From assembly GCA_023387935.1 (NCBI GenBank), contig JAEWHG010000129.1, positions 1 to 11,431 on the forward strand: a stretch of DNA of 11,431 nucleotides, in the 5' to 3' direction. Source of the DNA: Bacillota bacterium (lineage in GTDB: Bacteria > Bacillota > Clostridia > Peptostreptococcales > Natronincolaceae). Within the stretch, counting starts at the first letter, position 1, and every line of letters starts with the position of its first letter. Under the pieces are notes generated by a model, which had not been told where the DNA came from, did no database searches, and saw only the letters and a program-made list of their open reading frames with translations. This document shows, piece after piece, positions 5,914 to 11,431 of the stretch. The translations under genes were made by a program, and so were the position numbers.

Positions 5914-5953
5914 GTTCCGTAGAGTAAGGTACGGAGAACCGTATCATAAGTAA
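5914..5953. repeat. 40-base CCGTA repeat, copy 2
   Basis: Bases 5914-5953, beginning GTTCCGTAGAGTAAGG, match 7572-7611 at 37 of 40 positions. The inner part contains TACGGAGAACCGTA. The right portion also forms the left arm of the terminator after the MerR gene. Together with the copy at 7572 it brackets the CPBP and winged-helix genes as a direct repeat. Confidence 0.75.
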
Positions 5954-5969
5954 CTGATACGGTTTTTTA
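5937..5969 (+). terminator. intrinsic terminator of the MerR gene
   Basis: AACCGTATCA (5937-5946) pairs over 10 bases with TGATACGGTT (5955-5964) around an 8-base loop and continues into a T-run through 5968. This is a strong plus-strand terminator 36 bases after the MerR stop. On the minus strand no T-run follows, so it would not stop transcription of the convergent protease gene well. Confidence 0.88.
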
Positions 5970-5970
5970 T

Positions 5971-6759
5971 TTAAAATAATATAGGTAAAAATAATAATTG
6001 CATAAATATATGTGAAAACATATGAGCTATAATAGAATATTCAAAACCTTTTTTCCAATACAGATATCCAAATAATATTCCTGCAAAAGCATTCATAAAT
6101 ATAATCCTAAAAAGTACAAAAAAAGTTACATTAAAGCTTAAATAAACAGCAGGTAGATGACCTAGTGCAAATACTAAACCTGACACTATTATAGAAATCC
6201 AATAAAAACTTTGTGGTATATCTTTTTTGTCTTTTTTTCTAGCAAATATTTTATATAATATAAAAGTTACTAGCGACATAAAGAATAATCTTAGCATGAT
6301 TTCTTCAACTATCCCACCATACACTATTCCTGAGAATAAATATAAAGGTGAAAATGTAGGTGTTAAATTAGCTATTTCAGGAATTAACTTAGAAAATATA
6401 AACTTTTCAGGTAAAGTTATTACTGCTGCATTTATAAATCCAAATAATATAGCTAGTTTAGCACTATTAAAGTTGAATTTATATTTTTTTTCGGTGAATA
6501 TACTTTCTAATAATCCTTTATTTAAATTTGTAGCTCTAGATAATTTAAGTCCTAAAAATCCTAATACAAAACCATATAATATGGCACTTTGAATTGTAAA
6601 TACACATAGGAAAATATTATTAGGCATTCCCCCTAGCTGTTCAGGACTTAAAAGTGGAAGCTGATATAATCCTGTTAATAATCCCCCTAATCCTGCTAAA
6701 AGCATAAATATAAAACTTACTTTTAAATCATTTTTATTTAATATTTTTTTATCTAACAT
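5971..6759 (-). CDS. CPBP family intramembrane glutamic endopeptidase
   Basis: A polytopic membrane protease-like protein of 262 residues (Abi/CAAX group). Motif 1 is EEIMLR (Glu152, Glu153, Arg157), motif 2 is FALGH (Phe197 to His201), and the third region has His246 and His250 in AHMFSH. All catalytic-type residues are kept. About seven or eight membrane helices are visible, e.g. 14-32, 48-71, 101-116, 139-170, 186-203, 211-235 and 241-261. The frame opens at 6822, but the ATG at 6759 is preferred: AAAGGGG lies 8 bases before it, while an ATG at 6765 is only 2 bases from that site. The gene follows the winged-helix regulator gene in the same direction and may be its target. Family members act in prenyl-protein processing, bacteriocin immunity or regulated proteolysis; the role here cannot be decided. 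Confidence 0.88.
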   Translation of the reverse strand: MLDKKILNKNDLKVSFIFMLLAGLGGLLTGLYQLPLLSPEQLGGMPNNIFLCVFTIQSAILYGFVLGFLGLKLSRATNLNKGLLESIFTEKKYKFNFNSAKLAILFGFINAAVITLPEKFIFSKLIPEIANLTPTFSPLYLFSGIVYGGIVEEIMLRLFFMSLVTFILYKIFARKKDKKDIPQSFYWISIIVSGLVFALGHLPAVYLSFNVTFFVLFRIIFMNAFAGILFGYLYWKKGFEYSIIAHMFSHIFMQLLFLPILF

Positions 6760-6778
6760 AACCATATCCCCTTTAAAT

Positions 6779-6886
6779 TTATATTTGTTGTATATAATAC
6801 ATAGAAAATATAATAAGGTCATTTATCTCTTTTTCTGTATATCCAATTTTACCAAGTGACTTTTTATTTGTACCTAATATCCTCAA
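6779..6886 (-). CDS. possible small protein between the regulator and protease genes
   Basis: A TTG at 6886 on the minus strand is preceded by AAGGGAAG at about 5 bases. It opens a 35-codon frame beginning MRILGTNKKSLGKIGYTE and ending YYIQQI just before the protease gene's ribosome binding site. The same frame is open further upstream to the end of the regulator gene, so it might instead be a remnant of a longer protein. No family is recognised. It would be in an operon with both neighbours. Confidence 0.3.
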   Translation of the reverse strand: MRILGTNKKSLGKIGYTEKEINDLIIFSMYYIQQI

Positions 6887-6939
6887 AATATCTTCCCTTT
6901 TTATTTTAAATATTTTAGTTATGAATATTCTTATATATA

Positions 6940-7452
6940 TTAATCCTCAGTAGCAGGAGCTGATATAATTGAAATATCTCTTGCCTTTCTTCCTTCAGAT
7001 AAATCGAAATTATATTTCAAAATAAGCTCGCCTAACTCTCTTAAAAACTGGTCAAATTCAACATCACTCATCATTAGTACTGAATTATTTAATAATAGTT
7101 TATCTTTTGCAGGATTAGCGTTTTCATTGTTGAAATAATTGTGAAACTTTGAGTAAGTACTCATTAGAAATGCAAAAGCATTTTTGTCTGCATTTTCTAT
7201 ATTGTTGTGCTTTGTAATTTCTCCAACATTTAAAGTAAGAGTTCTTTCAAGGCTTCCTCTAATTTTTTTTTCTGATTCAATAGATAAGATATTATTATCA
7301 ATCAAAGTATTTATATGACGGTACATTGTTGTACGTGGTACATCTTTAATTTTTTCACAAAGTTCAGTTGCCGTAATACTTTGCCGATTAGAAAACTGTT
7401 GAATAATTCTTATACGAACAGGGTTTAATATTATTTTGCTTATATCTTTCAT
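6940..7452 (-). CDS. winged-helix (ArsR-like) transcriptional regulator
   Basis: A 170-residue DNA-binding protein. The N-terminal helix-turn-helix spans about residues 4-75: ILNPVRIRIIQQF opens it, SITATELCEKIKDVPRTTMYRHINTLIDNNIL (about 25-56) is the recognition segment, and KKIRGSLERTLTL (about 62-74) is the wing. The C-terminal half is a helical dimer or effector domain, with FAFLMSTYSKFHNYF and a FDQFLRELGELI helix. It has one cysteine (Cys32) and no metal-binding motif, so it is not a classic arsenic sensor. The frame runs up to 7605, but the ATG at 7452 is chosen: AAAAGGAGG lies 6 bases before it, and the longer version would include the promoter and a dispersed repeat. It probably controls itself and the CPBP gene 180 bases downstream. 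Confidence 0.86.
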   Translation of the reverse strand: MKDISKIILNPVRIRIIQQFSNRQSITATELCEKIKDVPRTTMYRHINTLIDNNILSIESEKKIRGSLERTLTLNVGEITKHNNIENADKNAFAFLMSTYSKFHNYFNNENANPAKDKLLLNNSVLMMSDVEFDQFLRELGELILKYNFDLSEGRKARDISIISAPATED

Positions 7453-7480
7453 GGGATACCTCCTTTTAATCTCACTTATA

Positions 7481-7541
7481 ATATTAATACCAAAAGTGGA
7501 ATTAATCAAGAGGCAAAATAAAAAATATATGAGTTCATATA
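7481..7541 (-). promoter_or_regulatory. promoter and candidate operator of the winged-helix regulator gene
   Basis: On the minus strand TTGATT (7504-7509) and TAATAT (7481-7486) are exactly 17 bases apart. Seventeen bases upstream of the -35 box lies a palindrome with perfect 7-base arms, TATATGA-GT-TCATATA (7526-7541), a candidate binding site for this regulator. Confidence 0.6.
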
Positions 7542-7571
7542 CTATATTTATATATCTGATAATTTGAACAA

Positions 7572-7611
7572 GTTCCGTAGAGTAAGGTAAGGAGAACCGT
7601 GCCATAAGTAA
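7572..7611. repeat. 40-base CCGTA repeat, copy 3
   Basis: This element differs from 5914-5953 by three bases; two changes weaken the palindromic parts (TAAGG for TACGG, CCGTGCC for CCGTATC). Its right part belongs to the segment shared with the lipoprotein pseudogene. It lies between the divergent winged-helix and lipoprotein genes. No terminator can form here because the right arm is missing. Confidence 0.75.
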
Positions 7612-7662
7612 ATATTGGAATTTATTAAAATAAGAATGAAACTTTTTATAGCTATTCTCGTC

Positions 7663-7679
7663 TATAATTAATAAGGAGG
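7663..7679 (+). promoter_or_regulatory. -10 box and ribosome binding site of the lipoprotein gene
   Basis: TATAAT at 7663-7668 is followed closely by AAGGAGG at 7673-7679, 10 bases before the ATG. The -35 region is weak (AACTTT at 7640-7645). The untranslated leader would be only about 15 bases long. Confidence 0.6.
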
Positions 7680-7689
7680 CGTATTTGCT

Positions 7690-8706
7690 ATGAAGTATAA
7701 AATTTATGAAGTCTTATTGATATGTCTTATAATTTTTTCAATTACTGCCTGTAGTTCTAATCATGATAAACAGACAACAGAAATAACTGATGAAAAATCA
7801 TATTTCGAAGCAACCGTTTTGGAGAAAACGGATAATGCCATTCTTGTAGAGCCTTCTGAAATGGCTCAAGAACGGAAATCTTCTGATAAAATTTGGATCA
7901 ATATAAATAATATTGCAGAAGAAAAGTCACTAGAGGTGCTTCGAGATTTAGATATTGGAGATATTGTTGCTATTGGTTATTTGGGAGGAATTGCAGAATC
8001 CTATCCTGCACAGATAAATGATGTTTATGAGATTGCATTAGTAGAAAAAGGAAAGTATCCGCAGATGGTTATTGTTGATGGGAAACTATACAGGGGGACT
8101 GGAGAGGAATCGGATATTGGTCCACGTTGCGGCACGATGGATGGAGAGATTACTGCTTCAGTTGATATAACAGAGATTCCATCAGAGGATAGGCAATCAA
8201 ACTTCGGGACAGGATATGGATATCAGTATGTTAGTGAAGGTAGTATTGACGTGTACATGCCAGATGGCAACGAAGAACTAAAATGGATGCGTTTTGTGAC
8301 AGAAATCTCAGATTTTCCAGAAGCTACTGCAACTACCGAAGCTTTGACAAATATAGATACTTTGGAAGGTATTTCTATAGAAGTCGTTCATGTAACTAAT
8401 CAAGGTATAAAGTTGTCCTTTCTAAATAAGACGGACAAAACAATTGAATTTGGCGATAATTATTTGTTGGAGATGAAACAAGACGAAAAGTGGTATGGTG
8501 TAGATTATATCATAAAGAATTGGGGATTTAATTCTATTGCGTACGTTGTTCAAAAAGATATTCCAATGAATTGGGATACAGACTGGACTCAGTTTCATGG
8601 TGTTCTTCCGCAGGGAATCTACAGGATTGTAAAACCAGTTATGGATTTTAGGGGGACAGGGGATTTTACGACCTATAACCTTGCAGTAGAATTTACTGTG
8701 CAATAG
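7690..8706 (+). CDS. three-module lipoprotein (DUF3221-like and Ig-like domains)
   Basis: A 338-residue membrane-anchored extracellular protein. The signal peptide MKYKIYEVLLICLIIFSITAC ends in lipobox ITAC with Cys21 as the lipidated residue. Module 1 (about 40-118) resembles DUF3221: SYFEATVLEKTDNAILVEP, SSDKIWINI, then LDIGDIVAIGYLGGIAESYPAQI, an OB-fold-like barrel. Module 2 (about 125-205) has MVIVDGKLYRGTG, RCGTMDGEITASVD and NFGTGYGYQYV. Module 3 (about 225-337) has IKLSFLNKTDKTIEFGDNYLLE, KWYGVDYI and LPQGIYRIVK, like the Ig-like domain on clostridial and bacillar M56/BlaR1-type proteins and lipoproteins. No enzyme residues are evident; it may sense or bind ligands at the surface. Codon use is less AT-biased than in its neighbours, hinting at transfer. 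A broken copy lies at 4503. Confidence 0.85.
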   Translation: MKYKIYEVLLICLIIFSITACSSNHDKQTTEITDEKSYFEATVLEKTDNAILVEPSEMAQERKSSDKIWININNIAEEKSLEVLRDLDIGDIVAIGYLGGIAESYPAQINDVYEIALVEKGKYPQMVIVDGKLYRGTGEESDIGPRCGTMDGEITASVDITEIPSEDRQSNFGTGYGYQYVSEGSIDVYMPDGNEELKWMRFVTEISDFPEATATTEALTNIDTLEGISIEVVHVTNQGIKLSFLNKTDKTIEFGDNYLLEMKQDEKWYGVDYIIKNWGFNSIAYVVQKDIPMNWDTDWTQFHGVLPQGIYRIVKPVMDFRGTGDFTTYNLAVEFTVQ

Positions 8707-8794
8707 ATTCTGTGATAAATTACAGTTTAAGTACATTCAGAGGAAGTGTCCAATAAGGATACTTGAGATGGGATTTAGTGTTGTGTTACCTTTA

Positions 8795-8834
8795 AAACAA
8801 AGCCGTATAATGGATTTGTAACACGGCTTTGTTT
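8795..8834. terminator. stem-loop between the lipoprotein and nitroreductase remnant
   Basis: AAACAAAGCCGT (8795-8806) pairs over 12 bases with ACGGCTTTGTTT (8823-8834) around a 16-base loop. On the minus strand it ends in GTTTTAAAGG, a short T-run suited to ending the nitroreductase transcript. On the plus strand A-residues follow, so termination of the lipoprotein gene relies on the T-rich stem side. Confidence 0.65.
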
Positions 8835-8844
8835 AAAAAAACTA

Positions 8845-9236
8845 TTATATCCAATTAATATTAGCAGCTTTTCTCGGGGCGGTTCTTTGGTATTTAACAT
8901 CAGGATAACCAATAATTAAGCAAGATATTATCTGTTTGCTATCTTTTATTTTAAGTAAATCTAAAATTTCTTTGTTATCTTGAGCGGCAATTAATAAAAA
9001 ACCACTAAAGAATGTTCCAAGTCCCAAAGAATCGATCATTCTTTAACGGATCTTTTTTATACTCATTGTAGCTGTATAACCACATGTTAGCATATCTTTT
9101 TAAATGTTCTGTTTCAGGTGTTAAGTTTTCTAATATAGCTTCACCTTTTTTCTTTAAGTTTTCATATGCTAAATCTCTTAGTTTACTTAACTTTTCAGAA
9201 ACTATTGTATATGAACCATCTTGACTATTGCTTGAA
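8845..9236 (-). pseudogene. nitroreductase pseudogene (5' truncated, internal deletion, frameshift)
   Basis: Two frames together give a nitroreductase-family protein. From about 9235 down to 9040 the frame reads SNSQDGSYTIVSEKLSKLRD, on through ENLTPETEHLKRYANMW to KKDPLKNDRFF. At 9030-9043 the frame changes, and 8845-9039 continues as IDSLGLGTFFSGFLLIAAQD up to GYPDVKYQRTAPRKAANINW. The last part is the conserved C-terminus (GYPxxKYxR). Between NDRFF and IDSLGLG the usual central stretch, several dozen residues with the APxxI strand, is missing. The N-terminus with the first flavin-binding motif is also lost where the sequence joins the pirin fragment. Intact relatives are FMN enzymes reducing nitro compounds, quinones or enones. 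The 64-residue open frame starting at 9039 should not be active. Confidence 0.8.
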
Positions 9237-9237
9237 G

Positions 9238-9675
9238 AAAGAAGATATGGGGACTCTCAAACTTGATAACAATCAAGGAGAAGTTAGTATTATTGCTGGA
9301 GAGTTCCAAGATGTAAAAGGTCCAGCTAGTACATTTACTAATATCAATATGTACAATGTAAATTTAAAGAATTATGGAAAGACCATATTAAGAGAACCAG
9401 GTAATTTTAATACAGGAATACTTGTATTAAAAGGCGAAATTAAAATAAATGAAGAAAATATATGTAAAGAGACTGACTTTGTTCTATTCCATAACGTTGA
9501 GGGAGATATTTCGGTTGAAGCAACTACTGAAGAAGCTTTATTCATTGTACTAAGCGGAGAACCAATCAATGAGCCTGTTGTTTCACGTGGACCATTTGTT
9601 ATGAATACAATAGAAGAAATACAGGAAGCATATGAAGATTTTAGAAAAAATAAATTTGGAACATTAAATTTCTAA
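9238..9675 (+). pseudogene. pirin pseudogene, C-terminal half
   Basis: From KEDMGTLKLDNNQGEVS onward this matches residues 150-293 of the pirin at 779-1660, with about seven amino-acid changes (Gly to Asp, His to Tyr, Ile to Val and others). The N-terminal cupin with all four metal ligands is absent. The open frame can be extended upstream to an ATG at 9166, but those 25 or so codons are antisense to the nitroreductase remnant and there is no ribosome binding site. The base differences from the full copy include many silent changes, so this copy probably diverged as a working gene before it was cut. The match to 1226-1680 runs on about 20 bases past the stop. Confidence 0.88.
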
Positions 9676-9690
9676 AAATGATGCATTTAA

Positions 9691-9724
9691 AGAAAGCATG
9701 GGTTTAACCATGCTTTCTTTATTT
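9691..9724. terminator. bidirectional terminator
   Basis: AGAAAGCATGG (9691-9701) and CCATGCTTTCT (9708-9718) form an 11-pair stem with loop GTTTAA. On the plus strand TTATTTTA follows; on the minus strand, behind the membrane protein gene that ends at 9729, TTTAAATG follows. It sits exactly where similarity between the two pirin 3' flanks ends. Confidence 0.8.
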
Positions 9725-9728
9725 TACT

Positions 9729-10562
9729 CTAGACCTTTAACCAGTGTTTAATCACATTATTTGATCGAATAAAAATCTTGGGATCAATAACTTGTTCAAG
9801 AAAGCCATAAAGTAAAAATACATTTCCAATGATGACTTTGCCTTCTCCTGAATTAGTCAATAGTTCCGTAACAATAATAAAGAGCCCAATTATAATCATA
9901 GACCAATATTTGAAACTTGACTGAATGATATTCAACAATTGTTGTTTATCGAAGGATCTAGTAAGTAGGTGTTTGCCGATTATAATCATCCATAATAAAT
10001 GGATAATGGATATTGTAAAAAGTCCATCTCCACTTAGATTAAAGGAGAATAATTCACTAATAAAATACATAAAGGAATTTTCGTGGACAACTAAATAAAT
10101 AAAAGATGCATATAAGAGAAGCAGTCCAAGAGCCTTTATATAAGAAGCTTTTATTCCTTTTAGAACAAAATAATAAATAACATAGCATATACCAAGAAGA
10201 ACAATAGTACCTATAGAAAAGAAAATACTATAGTGGGCATCAATAAGGAGACTAGGGCCTATAGATGTAGCAACCAAACAAATAAACCAGATGATTAGCT
10301 CTTTCATAAAATGTAGCCTTCTAGGATTTAAAAAGTTCCTGTTTATTTCTGATTTAAGCAATGGAACTTCTCCAAATTGTTGTATAGCTAGTTGGATAGA
10401 CTCATCTTTAGGAACGCCTTTATGAATGAAGTCATTCATAAGATCTACTAAGTGTTGATACCATTCTTCTTGCAATTCACGTTCTTCTTCTTGCTCTAAG
10501 TTTAAAGAGCTGGTAATTTGATCTAAATACGTTTTAAATGCTTTAATGCTAGACAATAACAT
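9729..10562 (-). CDS. membrane protein with permease-prefix (HAAS-type) N-terminal domain
   Basis: A 277-residue protein if started at the ATG at 10562; a GTG directly before it (10565) is also possible. Residues 1-80 form a soluble helical domain (YLDQITSSLNLEQEEERELQEEWYQHL, then DESIQLAIQQFGEVPLLKSEIN), the pattern of permease-prefix or DUF1700/HAAS-like proteins that are encoded with PadR regulators. About six membrane helices follow (roughly 88-108, 112-136, 142-160, 181-198, 218-236, 243-260). There is no catalytic motif or ATPase. The start overlaps the end of the PadR gene, with GGTGG just before it, so translation is coupled. In such pairs the membrane protein is usually the regulator's main target and may act at the envelope; the real role is unknown. 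It ends at the terminator 9691-9718. Confidence 0.8.
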   Translation of the reverse strand: MLLSSIKAFKTYLDQITSSLNLEQEEERELQEEWYQHLVDLMNDFIHKGVPKDESIQLAIQQFGEVPLLKSEINRNFLNPRRLHFMKELIIWFICLVATSIGPSLLIDAHYSIFFSIGTIVLLGICYVIYYFVLKGIKASYIKALGLLLLYASFIYLVVHENSFMYFISELFSFNLSGDGLFTISIIHLLWMIIIGKHLLTRSFDKQQLLNIIQSSFKYWSMIIIGLFIIVTELLTNSGEGKVIIGNVFLLYGFLEQVIDPKIFIRSNNVIKHWLKV

Positions 10563-10881
10563 CACCCACCAATCGATTCATTACTTTTTGAAAAACATTC
10601 CATTCATTTTTTAAATCCAAGAGAACTTTTTTACCTGTTAGGGTAATCGTATAATACTTTCGACGAGGCCCTTCATCAGATTTTTCCCAATAGCTTTCAA
10701 TAAGACCTTGAGTCTCTAATTTTTTCAGTGCTGGATAAAGGGTACCCTCTTTAAAAAGAAGGAAACCTTCAGACTCCTTCTCAACTTTTCGAGCTAGTTC
10801 ATAACCATACATGGCAGTTTCGTTTAAAAAAGATAACAAGATGATTTCTGTACTTCCTTTAAGAAGTTCTGTTTTACGCAT
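10549..10881 (-). CDS. PadR-family transcriptional regulator
   Basis: A small (110-residue, subfamily 2 size) winged-helix repressor. Typical features are LLKGSTEIILLSFLNETAMYGYELARKVEKES (about 6-37), FKEGTLYPALKKLETQGLIESYWEKSDEGPRRKYYTITLTGKKVL (about 43-87, with the GTLYPALKKLE recognition helix and the GPRRKYY wing) and a short C-terminal dimer helix. The ribosome binding site GAGGAGAG lies 7 bases before the ATG. It overlaps the membrane protein gene by 14 bases, so the two form one operon. A long dyad covers its promoter (10901-10935), which fits autorepression relieved by a ligand or an envelope-active compound. Confidence 0.93.
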   Translation of the reverse strand: MRKTELLKGSTEIILLSFLNETAMYGYELARKVEKESEGFLLFKEGTLYPALKKLETQGLIESYWEKSDEGPRRKYYTITLTGKKVLLDLKNEWNVFQKVMNRLVGDVIV

Positions 10882-10900
10882 AATAAACTCTCCTCTATAT

Positions 10901-10961
10901 CGTAATACTATGTAGTGCGGCTATATAGTATCACGACATAGTAAAAAGCACAAGTGCTTTT
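10901..10961 (-). promoter_or_regulatory. PadR operon promoter and operator
   Basis: On the minus strand TTGTGC (10948-10953) and TACTAT (10925-10930) are 17 bases apart. A dyad with arms ATACTATGTAG (10905-10915) and CTATATAGTAT (10921-10931), one mismatch, overlaps the -10 box and start site. Outer CGT/ACG pairs extend it to 10901-10935. A further half-site, ACATAGTA, lies at 10936-10943. A second palindrome, AAAAGCAC-AA-GTGCTTTT (10944-10961), covers the -35 box. Confidence 0.75.
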
Positions 10962-10999
10962 AGTGAGTTGATGGGATGTAAATTCTGGAAACTATAAAA
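10962..10999. other. start of gap before the DUF2200 gene
   Basis: The gap between the PadR gene and the DUF2200 gene (10882-11301, 420 bases) holds the PadR promoter, the pirin scrap at 11000-11055 and the DUF2200 promoter. I see nothing in this short piece itself. Confidence 0.4.
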
Positions 11000-11055
11000 G
11001 AGAACCAATCAATGAGGCTGTTGTTTCACATGGACCATTTGTTAAGAATACAATA
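11000..11055 (+). pseudogene. third pirin scrap (56 bases)
   Basis: This piece aligns without gaps to pirin bases 1542-1597 (EPINEPVVSRGPFVMNTI) at 52 of 56 positions. It shares the base T in AATACAATA with the truncated copy at 9238-9675, so it is closer to that copy. Changes include ATG to AAG within FVMN and CGT to CAT in VSRG. No start or flanking pirin sequence remains. Confidence 0.85.
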
Positions 11056-11266
11056 AGATTTCCGGTGCCTATCAGCAATCGTTGATTGTCTATTAGATGT
11101 TGTAATTTAAACATGTTAAAATGATTTTACATTAAAAAACAAGTGCATTGTTATCAAGTAAAATATATTTATTATAAAAATTAGATTAATATAGCTAATT
11201 GGTGAATTATATTTAATAAAATACGCTTATAAAACAACTTTCATTTAACTCGACTATTTTTGATGA
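11056..11266. other. AT-rich gene-free stretch
   Basis: No open frame with a credible start, no terminator-grade hairpin and no recognisable remnant is seen here. Weak inverted sequence around 11101-11135 (TGTAA, then TTACA) is unremarkable in this base composition. Confidence 0.4.
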
Positions 11267-11294
11267 TATAATAAAGAAAACTATATAAGCGAGG
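11267..11294 (+). promoter_or_regulatory. -10 box and ribosome binding site of the DUF2200 gene
   Basis: TATAAT at 11267-11272 lies about 30 bases before the ATG, and GCGAGG at 11289-11294 stands 7 bases before it. The -35 region is weak (TTTAAC at 11244-11249). Confidence 0.5.
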
Positions 11295-11301
11295 ATGTAT
11301 C

Positions 11302-11431
11302 ATGAAAAAACATCGTATATATACAATGAGTGTAGCAAATGTCTATCCCCTTTATGTTACGAAGGCGGAGAAAAAAGGACGTACGAAAACAGAAGTCGAT
11401 GAAATCATCTGTTGGTTGACAGGATATAGCC
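11302..11431 (+). CDS. DUF2200 family protein (N-terminal part, cut by window end)
   Basis: The 43 codons present begin MKKHRIYTMSVANVYPLYVT and continue KAEKKGRTKTEVDEIICWLT. This is the highly conserved start of DUF2200 proteins (small, about 110-120 residues, HRIYxMxFAxVYPxYxxKAExKGRTKxEVxxIxxWLTGY), whose function is unknown. The frame is still open at the window edge, so the gene is presumably complete beyond it. Codon use is less AT-rich (ACG, GCG, GTC) than in the clostridial-type genes to the left. Confidence 0.88.
   Translation, partial: MKKHRIYTMSVANVYPLYVTKAEKKGRTKTEVDEIICWLTGYS

Noticed and set aside
6227..6592. 121-codon plus-strand frame
   Set aside because: It is antisense to the CPBP protease gene, whose motifs and ribosome binding site are clear on the minus strand.
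7453..7605. 51-residue N-terminal extension of the winged-helix regulator
   Set aside because: It would cover the promoter, the palindrome and the dispersed repeat, while a perfect ribosome binding site stands before the ATG at 7452.
4399..7611. CRISPR-like array from the recurring CCGTA repeats
   Set aside because: There are only three unevenly spaced, divergent copies with whole genes between them and no cas genes.
4503..8706. Composite transposon formed by the two lipoprotein copies as direct repeats
   Set aside because: No transposase, terminal inverted repeats or target-site duplication is visible; ordinary segmental duplication explains it.
9166..9237. N-terminal extension of the second pirin frame
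   Set aside because: These codons are antisense to the nitroreductase remnant and have no ribosome binding site, so they are chance read-through.

Overview
The window looks like a piece of a very AT-rich low-GC Firmicute chromosome, most likely Clostridium or a close relative. The grounds are strong A/T bias at third codon positions, AAGGAGG-type ribosome binding sites, TTGACA/TATAAT promoters, and proteins (MarR, pirin, HxlR, short ene-reductase, CPBP protease, DUF2200) that read like clostridial versions. No species can be named from the sequence alone.

Layout. 1-248: a possible tail of an upstream gene, a long inverted repeat and a MarR-type promoter/operator. 249-1660: a cysteine-free MarR regulator and a full-length pirin. 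The same perfect palindrome (core TATCACTAATTAGTGATA) lies in front of each, so the regulator probably controls itself and the pirin. 1661-2038: decayed coding sequence and two hairpins. 2039-4189: an HxlR regulator divergent from a two-gene operon (short ene-reductase of the Old Yellow Enzyme family plus a flavin reductase), with two palindromes in the shared promoter region. 4190-4983: debris, namely a zinc-ribbon gene tail and a lipoprotein pseudogene. 4984-5901: a MerR regulator with a strong terminator. 5971-7452 (minus): a winged-helix regulator and a CPBP intramembrane protease. 7690-8706: an intact three-module lipoprotein, the parent-like copy of the pseudogene at 4503. 8845-9675: a broken nitroreductase (minus) fused tail-to-tail with the 3' half of a second pirin. 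9729-10881 (minus): a PadR regulator overlapping a permease-prefix-domain membrane protein. 11000-11055: a third, 56-base scrap of pirin. 11302-end: the start of a DUF2200 gene.

How it fits together. The left half reads as an electrophile/quinone/flavin-redox response region: pirin (quercetinase-like), ene-reductase, flavin reductase and a nitroreductase relic, under MarR and HxlR regulators of the kinds that control quinone and aldehyde stress genes in Bacillus. This is inference from families and operators. The right half is a graveyard built by duplication and deletion: three pirin copies, two lipoprotein copies, and three copies of a short palindromic repeat. The intact regulators (MerR, winged-helix, PadR) each sit next to their own candidate operators. 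I found no CRISPR array, tRNA, rRNA, transposase or phage gene, and no strong case for a wholly new system. The best leads are the MarR operator pair with its probable leaderless start and the chain of related pseudogenes.
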